DNA of 64,000 bases, taken from Pholiota molesta (Eukaryota; Basidiomycota; Agaricomycetes; Agaricales; Strophariaceae). Within the stretch, counting starts at the first letter, position 1; each line of letters starts with the position of its first letter. The position numbers and the translations under genes are program-made. The notes under the pieces are model-generated. The model was not told where the DNA came from, searched no databases, and worked only from the letters and a program-made list of their open reading frames with translations. The stretch lies in NCBI GenBank assembly GCA_014925825.1, contig JACGCK010000015.1:591259-655258 (forward strand), read 5' to 3'. Below, one piece after another: positions 57,701 to 64,000 of this stretch.

Positions 57701-59175
57701 TGTGAAACTGTAACCACCAAATCACAGCATCCATTATTTCTACCGCTCCAGCCCCTCCAAGTGAATCGCCGTATCGGACAGTTAAATCTGCTACGTCTAT
57801 CACAATGCCCACCCAATGGTTATTGTTAACGTTTGAGACGCCAGCAACAACTTTGCGCCGACCAGATGCGAGCTCTTCCCCTATGCCCCATATGTTCTTT
57901 CGCACTCCAAATCCATCTTTTCGATAAGGCGTAGCCTCCCGGGTTCGATACATCTGCACCAAAATCTCGAAGGTATAGGGCGTGATTACTTCACAGTCAA
58001 TAGTGCCTGCACGTTTCAAATCGAGTCGGAGAATTTCCAGTTGTTGGATAATGTGTTTACTTTGAAGCCATTGGTCAGAGAGGTAACGTGCAAGAACATG
58101 GATCGGTTCATTGTCTGCACCAAATCCGGTAGTTCTTCCGCCCCACGGCAGCTGGACAAGCGCAATCGTGGCAGCATCGGCAAGTTGTCGTGCCTCCGCA
58201 GCTTTCCAAGTTTGTTGCGTCTTCTTCAGAAAGGCTTCAGCTGAAACCCACGGGCGTCTAACAGTCGTTTGAAGCCGGGCAACTTCCACCCAATATGCGA
58301 TGATCCAGATTGGAAAGCTCGATTGGCTGGCACTATGCGCCGCAGGAAGATGGGCATATCGCACTGATCTCCAGTTTTTACGCTCCTCGGAGGAAAGAAG
58401 GTCATCGAGGAGGCTTGCAGAGGGGACAGGAAGGAATTTGATGATGTTGACGATATCACGAGAGTCCGGTTGTGTGAGGCGCCCGAATTCGGCAGCAGTG
58501 ACACTATGATTCTGGTCAGAGATGCGCCGCGCATCCGAGAGCTGCGTTGGGAGTTCAAATCGAAGGAAATCCGACACAGAAAGCAAAGGGCTGGGGAGAA
58601 GCTGGACGCGAAGGTTAATGGGAATGCAGTCCATAGGTATGGCAGCGTTGTGGTACGCACTTAAAATTTCCTACATACGTTGTTGAATATATATATGGCC
58701 AACGACGTAGATCACTGCAACAGCTGGAAACTGTGGTCAGATAGGCAGGAAAGTAAAAAAGAAGCTCCTCACCCGCACCCAAAAGCCCTAAATGTTGCCC
58801 AACCACTCCTTAAACATGTAGTTCCCAACCAATTCCCAACCATCTTTCTTTAATCGACGACATTCTCTGTTTGAGGGGACAAGCTCATAGATAAGAGCTA
58901 CTACAGCTTGCATGAGACCGAGAGGCAGAGAGTAAGGATTGTGGTGCCAGTGATTGAAGCTCGTTGACACGGAAGTGAGAGCGCGGAAGTAGTAACTCGA
59001 GCCTCGACGTCGTCATTGTCAACGGTCACATTTTTCATCACGTGAAATTTGCTATTTTTGAATATCGAGCACTTATGACTCCTGTCACGCCATAAAACCC
59101 AAATCGAGCCCACGAGCACTTCACGAAAATGTGTCACACAAATTCTGGGCCGAGCAAGTGATCGTATTACTACAG
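54700..59175 (-). mobile_element. Complete DNA transposon with Ulp1-DDE fusion gene, 4.48 kb
   Basis: Inverted ends CTGTAGYAATACGATCA are flanked on each side by TA, the target duplication of the Tc1/mariner/pogo superfamily (family knowledge). The interior carries one long gene on the minus strand (58634-54883), leaving ~180 bp at the left and ~540 bp at the right. Both subterminal zones hold the same words in the same orientation: ATCGAGC, GAGCACTT and GTCACGC (left 54727-54802, right 59060-59140). The element sits inside one of two copies of a subtelomeric unit. Intact catalytic residues and clean splice sites suggest it is recent or still active; activity itself is inferred. Confidence 0.85.
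54883..58634 (-). CDS. Transposase fusion: Ulp1/C48 protease - HTH linker - DDE_1 (four exons)
   Basis: Exons 58634-57504, 57452-56553, 56499-55456 and 55386-54883; the three introns (49-69 bp) are GT-AG and all phase 0, so one frame of about 1192 residues results. Residues ~210-375 are a Ulp1-type cysteine protease: His273 (NNHWVG), Asp290 (RYGDSLGG), Gln326 and Cys332 (QQTDDFSCGVLALNAIRH). Residues 410-600 are Pro-rich then strongly basic, with GKVGRPR (AT-hook-like). Residues ~614-650 (MSPAEICRELKK, LHPQTLRKWI) resemble a helix-turn-helix. Residues ~785-970 are DDE_1: Asp794 (NSDQTQ), Asp919 (IDCWSVH), Asp957 (FQPVDVGLQ), spacing DD37D. The C-terminal ~160 residues are acidic. The transposase would cut and join the element ends; the protease would process SUMO or a relative. 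Whether the two act as one protein depends on the introns being spliced as predicted. Confidence 0.8.
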
Positions 59176-59177
59176 TA
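59155..59177 (-). repeat. Right terminal inverted repeat and TA target site
   Basis: Plus strand reads TGATCGTATTACTACAG then TA (59176-59177). It mirrors the left end at 54698-54720. Confidence 0.85.
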
Positions 59178-60292
59178 CTCACTGGATGCGCTGACTCACG
59201 TCTGCATCATTTACTCCGGAGTCCGCAACGGGCTGCTCATCAGAAGCTGCCTGCCCGTAATCGTGTGCAATCGTTGCCTCGCCCTTCGTCATTAAAGACG
59301 ACCACGTGCGTCACCCTCCCTCTTTCTGTTCCCCGCCCGCGCTCTGCCCTGTGAACAAGTATCCCGTTTCTTGTCTTCATGATGGATCGTATATCAAGTA
59401 TACCGTGTATACGATGTATCAGCGGTGCTCTAAATCTTTCCAAGAGGCGATTGAACTAGATATCAATCGATGTGAGTGCGATTTGTGGGCCTGTGCAGCC
59501 TCACAGTCACATCGCTTGATTCGATCAACTACATCAGTCAATCGATCTCCTCTTTGCAGAAAGAACCCGCGGTACTCGTCAGCACCTCCTGTACCCTCTC
59601 CTCATTTTCATCTATCAATGCCCCATTTTCCATGTTCACAACCCTTCTGCATCACTATCCGAGGTATCAGCGCCGTGCGCGTCCGCCTCAGAGGCAGTTG
59701 AAACATACAGTACCGCCGCGCCAGTGTGATCTATGGGTCGCGTAGATAGCCCCACAGTGACCTTGCGCGACTACTGAATGTCCTTGACTACCATGTTCCC
59801 CACTGCCTCTTTGTAGCGACCTATCGCGGCGGCTGTCAGCGGCCGGCACACCTGTTACTCGCTTCTGCGCTCACACCTCTGTCCACAGTGGCGCTCTTGC
59901 AGTCAACGCCGTTCCAGAGGTACAGCTGTCCGAGACCATGCGGCACCGCGCGCACTCTCTCCTCGTTTTCCTCTAGTCTCGTCATCCTGGACCATATGTG
60001 CATTGACACTGCGTATATCAACGTACGATCCTCCGCGTTCCGCGCCGTCCAAGAAGCGATTCCAACCCATACCTACCGTCGAGCCCGTACCCCCCGACAG
60101 GCTGCCACGTCGCTTGACGCGAAATATGGATCATTTTCGATCGTTTCTTCGCAGACACCGTCGTGCGGTTCGTAGCAGGTCCTTAAGTACGCATCCGTAT
60201 CCGCGTCCTAGGTGCAGTCGTTTCCGCTGCATCGATCGATGGACTATGTAGCCTTGAGCGAGATCGGGGTCTGGCGCGGTTCAAGTTGGAAC
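59178..60292. repeat. Subtelomeric unit, first copy, right part
   Basis: From about 59225 it matches 62525-63556: CACCCTCCCTCTTTCT, GAGGCAGTTG.AACAT, CGCGCCAGTGTGATC.ATGGG, then the 290-bp repeat (60003-60292) with GCGCCGTCCAAGAAGCGATTC and GCATCGATCGATGGA. No gene is supported; open frames such as 59888-60175 are not preserved between copies. Confidence 0.75.
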
Positions 60293-61179
60293 GCGCGCGC
60301 GTCGTCTTGGGCCGCAAAGGTGCTGATAGCGCCTTCGTTGTCTGGCGGGTGGCTATGGCGGATGTGTACGGTACTATGTAGATGGCGGTAGATGCTCTCC
60401 ATTAAACCTGCACTACTTATATTGATGCACAGAAGGCGCCACGGTTTCGGTGTTGCTCACGGCGTCAGATAAGTAGTAGATACGACAGGGATACGGAAAT
60501 ACGCCTTTGATCCCAAGGTCAATTCCAAATGGGAACGAATGACAATGAGTTTCTTGTCTGAAGGCCAGCGAATATATTCCTCTAAAAGAGCACTAAACTA
60601 CTACAGCACGTACACCGCGACGCAAGTGCAACATACACACGACCAAGCAACACAGGCCCTCAGACCTGTATGCGGGTTGCGGGTCGACACCCGGCCTCCC
60701 GTCTCCTCCTGAGGCACGCGCCATGAGCTGAGCCCTTGCGCAAAAATCGCGCGCCGCCCAGGAATGATCCAGCAAGCGCCCTACCCATTCGCGGCCAGGC
60801 CAAGCCGTAGTGCCCTCCTGATAATAACACCACCTCCACTGTGAATATTGACGTGCCGCGGAAAGAGGACACGAGGGATCCGCACCCTGCCTCGCCGCTT
60901 CAAGCGTTGCGCTTCAGCCACCCGCGGAGGCTGCGACGGTATGCGCTGGATCGATATTGATAAATCAGGACAACGCGAACATGCTCAACAGGTACATAAT
61001 CCAACAGGGGCAGGCAGGGTTGAGGGACCACGAGAAAGCAAGCGTGTCAGCGACTCCAGAGCATAGGACGGAAAAGCGAATCCCATCGACACGCAAAGAT
61101 GGGCGCTCGAAAGACTAGGCCGACGACGGGGGAGCCGAAGACGATGGCGCATACAGGAAACGACTCGGAGGAGAGCGCA
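60293..61179. other. Spacer between the two subtelomeric units
   Basis: Unique DNA with no supported gene. Short frames on both strands have no motif. Confidence 0.5.
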
Positions 61180-62524
61180 GAAGACGACGGCAAGGAAGAA
61201 GAGAAGAAACGAAAACGGACAACAAAGGAACGGGCGTACGACAAGCCATCTCATGAAAACACGCCTCCTTATTCTCCCAATGTTTCGCCATATACGCCTC
61301 TCCCCTCGCACACACACCAGACGCACGCACCCGCCACCACCGCGCGCCGCACAACAAAGGCAGGCGCAGTGCAGTATCCATCCAGAATATGATTGATTCG
61401 TTCAGGTGTTCCAATGTGAACATCGGCAGCGCGGAAGCGGCCACCGAAGTCGGCAGGAGCTGGACCAGCCATTGCGCTGAGCCGATGGCGGTGGTAGCGA
61501 GGGGTCCGTGGCCGGTGGGAGGGCCAGTGCGAGTGCGGCGTCGGAGTCGGGCCTCGATGTAGAAAATGCAGAGAGTGCACCGGGCGGATGTATGATGGAC
61601 ATGGGACGTCGGGAGTACACCCGATGGGTGCCATGGAGGAAGGTGACCTGGCTGATTTTGTGGATGCGGATAAAATGCCCCAGGACTATGACGCGGGCGG
61701 GGTAATTTGACAAAGCCTATCAGAGCAAAGAGCTGGCTGAATATGAATGAGGCCAAGCGAGGAAGTGAACGAGGAGACCTACTCACCTCGATCGTGGCCC
61801 CTACTACATTACGAAAAGCATCGCTAAGCTTGGCACACTCCCTAAACCCAACTGGAGCGAAACGAGATCCAGATGAACACCAAAAGCATCGAGGATGCGG
61901 CAGGGAACAACGGCGACCGGGTGCTGACCATATACCCAATTAGAAACAGAAAGTCTGAGATAGAGGAACGTACCTGGCCTTGCCAAAGACAGAAACCTAG
62001 AGGAGGCACATGGCACAGGCAATGAGGTAGGTACTAGGGCGGCCGCGCAGCGCAACGTGCATAGTAGGACACAGCGCAAGCACGAGGCGACGATTCTCTC
62101 GTTCGTGAGAGCGAGCCCTGCTCCACTCAGATTGGGTGTCAGTTAAGATGCATGGGTGCATGAGGCGGGAAATGGGCGCGGAGGGAGGGAGTTCACTGAA
62201 GGAAACGAACCCAACAAGGTACGCGACGCAACCAACCAGTACGCGTCAGGTCCGTGCGTGGGTACAGGAGCTGCGGCTGATCGGGCCGCGCTAAAAATGA
62301 TCGATAGCGAGGCTTGCAAAGGCTTGCATCCCATCCACCCACTCATCCGCCTGCCGTCCCCTTCTGGAGGCTGCGATCTTCGTTCCACTTGCGGTTCTAT
62401 GCGTGCAACTCGGCTCGGAGGCGATGGGAAACGATAAGCGCCGTCCGAATCCCTGTGCTCGACAGCGGCGTCTGAGAATGCGCTTATGAGATGTCGGCAA
62501 TTACTTTCGTCGCTCCGAGCCATT
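61180..62524. repeat. Subtelomeric unit, second copy, left part
   Basis: Counterpart of 53300-54697, uninterrupted here, and also related to 44886-46220. The minus-strand open frame 61115-61939 (274 codons) overlaps it. It is rich in Arg, Ser and Pro and is not conserved in frame in the first copy, so I read it as non-coding. Confidence 0.7.
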
Positions 62525-63556
62525 CTACTCGTTAGAAGCTGTCCTTCCGCAATGGGGTGGGGTGCGATGTTCGCCTCAGATCATGTCCCTACTGCCCTCC
62601 ATCATCGCAGAGGATGGTGAGTGTCATCCTCCCTCTTTCTCTTCGATGCCGGCTCTCTACCCTGTGCATGCATCGTCTCACTTGATCATGACGGCTGTAT
62701 GTTGATATGTGACTATCGGCTGTGCGCTTTTTCCGAGAGGCAATTGAACCAGATACCGTCGAGCGATTGCGAATTGGGGGCTTGTTTAGCTTCACAGTGA
62801 CATCGCTTGACTGGATTCGATTTATAATTTTGTTTAATGGCCTCTTTGCATAGGGAATCGCGTTGCTCGTCAGCAACTCCTGCGTCCTCCTCGTCCCCTT
62901 ACCAATTTTCCATCTTCCGTGTTCACGCCGCCGCCTCTACCATCATACGCTCACACAGCGCTGTGCCCATCCTAAGAGGCAGTTGGAACATCCAATCCCG
63001 TCGCGCCAGTGTGATCCATGGGCCGCGCAGCCCCTCCGCCACCTGACTTGACGTAGCAATTCTGTAATGTCCCAACTGCCTCTTGGCAGCGGCCATCATC
63101 GCGCTGGTCGTCCGCAGCGGGCGCACCTGTCCGCGTCTGAATCTCGGGCATTGTGCCGCGCGCACGAACCCTGAATAACTTCAGTGGAGTTGTCGGCCGC
63201 GGTTCATGCACCTATCGTCATTTTCTTCATTAAGTGTCTCGTCATTCTGATGCACGACAACACTGCGTATATAAATGCACGCCTCCCCGTGATCCGCGCC
63301 GTCCAAGAAGCGATTCCCACCCGTATCTACCGTCGAGCCATCGTGCGCTGTGGGGCCGTACCCCCCGACAGGCACATAGCTGGACGCAAAACATGGGTCG
63401 TCCTCAATCGTTTCTTTGCAGACGCTGTCGTCGCGCGACGGGTCGGCGCCGCTCCTTAGTGCTTATCCGCCGGCGTCTTAGGTGCCACTCGTTTCTGCGG
63501 CATCAATCGATGGAGTATGGAGCCTCGAGCGAGATCAGTATCTGGCGCGGAGCAGT
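62525..63556. repeat. Subtelomeric unit, second copy, right part
   Basis: Counterpart of 59225-60292. It ends with the second 290-bp repeat (about 63257-63556), sharing CGTCCAAGAAGCGATTCCCA, CTACCGTCGAGCC, GTACCCCCCGACAGGC, GATCGTTTCTTTGCAGAC-like and CATCAATCGATGGAGTATGG blocks. Confidence 0.75.
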
Positions 63557-63610
63557 GGCCACCCTAACCGCGCGCGCGTAGTGTCGGCGCCGCACTGGGA
63601 TCTCTACGGA

Positions 63611-63894
63611 CGCTTGCACTCTATCCACGTACGCTCCCCACCGATTCGCGTTATCCAAGAAGCGATTCCCACCCGTATCTACCGTCGAGCCCATCGTGCC
63701 CTGTGGGGCCGTACCCCCCGACAGGCGCATAGCTGGACGCAAAATACGGGTCGTCCTTGATCGTTTCTTTGCAGACGCTGTCATCGCGCGACGGGTCGGC
63801 GCCGCTCCTTGGTGCTTATCCGCCTGCGTCTTTGGTGCGGACGTTTCCACTGCATCAATCGATGGAGTATGGAGCCTCGAGCAAGATCAGGATC
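63611..63894. repeat. Third copy of the 290-bp telomere-proximal repeat
   Basis: Near-identical to 63257-63540 (CGATTCCCACCCGTATCTAC, CGTCGAGCC, CGCGACGGGTCGGCGCCGCT, AATCGATGGAGTATGGAGCC). It directly abuts the telomere. The two distal copies are much closer to each other than to the one at 60003-60292. Confidence 0.85.
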
Positions 63895-64000
63895 TTAGGG
63901 TTAGGGTTTAGGGTTTAGGGTTAGGGTTTAGGGTTAGGGTTTAGGGTTTAGGGTTTAGGGTTAGGGTTAGGGTTAGGGTTAGGGTTAGGTTAGGTTAGGT
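63895..64000 (+). repeat. Telomere, mixed TTAGGG/TTTAGGG, chromosome right end
   Basis: Reads as uninterrupted telomere repeats: eight TTAGGG, six TTTAGGG interspersed among them, then four-to-three transition to three TTAGG units and a final T. The G-rich strand runs 5' to 3' toward the end, as expected for a right chromosome end. The mixture of repeat lengths is in the sequence; whether it is biological or a read error in short T and G runs cannot be told here. Confidence 0.95.

Noticed and set aside
61115..61939. Minus-strand frame of 274 codons in the subtelomere
   Set aside because: The homologous stretch at 53303-54037 does not keep the same frame, and the product is low-complexity Ser/Arg/Pro-rich.
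63184..63911. Open frames in the 290-bp repeats as possible telomere-linked helicase remnants
   Set aside because: No helicase motif is visible, and frames break between copies, so I see only non-coding repeat.

Overview
The window is the right-hand end of a fungal chromosome. It ends in telomeric repeat (63895-64000), and the last ~20 kb are layered subtelomeric duplications. The gene content points to a mushroom-forming basidiomycete (Agaricomycete). I see several DUF6699-type proteins, F-box proteins with six exons and ~50-70 bp GT-AG introns, an RNF216-type RBR ubiquitin ligase split into eight exons, and TTAGGG-type telomere repeats. I cannot name the genus. Many genes are spliced, so long open frames alone misrepresent them; exon models below were built by matching splice sites to reading frame and to paralogues in the window.

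Layout, left to right. (1) 1-4 kb: a six-exon F-box gene (minus strand) and its flanks, which recur inverted at 38.9-44.9 kb. (2) 5.9-20.1 kb: a dispersed array of DUF6699 genes. Three are intact (5885-6580, 9208-9918, 11584-12324). One is cut in two by a 1.72-kb Mutator-like, non-autonomous transposon with a 9-bp target duplication (13791-16290). One is a doubtful relic (about 17.5-18.2 kb) and one carries a frameshift (19415-20064). (3) 22.5-23 kb: one small gene of unknown function. (4) 23.9-37.6 kb: an unnamed paralogous family (one fragment and three spliced genes), each full gene followed by the 5' end or promoter of an RBR ubiquitin-ligase gene. Only the last unit keeps the complete ligase (33197-37574). 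(5) 38.9-44.9 kb: the second F-box arm, with an intact gene followed by a 5'-truncated extra copy. (6) 47.5-49 kb: an F-box/LRR-like single-exon gene. (7) 49.7-52 kb: two AT-rich clusters of TAGGATTA/TAGGCTT-type words bracketing a broken ISWI-type SNF2 ATPase fragment. (8) 53.3-63.9 kb: a subtelomeric unit present twice. The first copy is interrupted by an apparently complete 4.48-kb DNA transposon flanked by TA. A 290-bp telomere-proximal repeat is present three times.

The most notable object is the transposon at 54700-59175. Its single predicted gene joins a Ulp1/C48-type SUMO-protease domain, a basic and proline-rich linker with a helix-turn-helix-like segment, and a DDE_1 (pogo/Tc1-like, DD37D) transposase into one ~1192-residue product over four exons. 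All three introns keep phase 0, and the catalytic residues of both domains are visible. Ubiquitin-pathway themes recur: F-box proteins, an RBR ligase with three internal helical repeats, and a SUMO protease on a transposon. I see no evidence that these loci act together. Everything here is read by eye; domain names rest on motif recognition, not on database searches.
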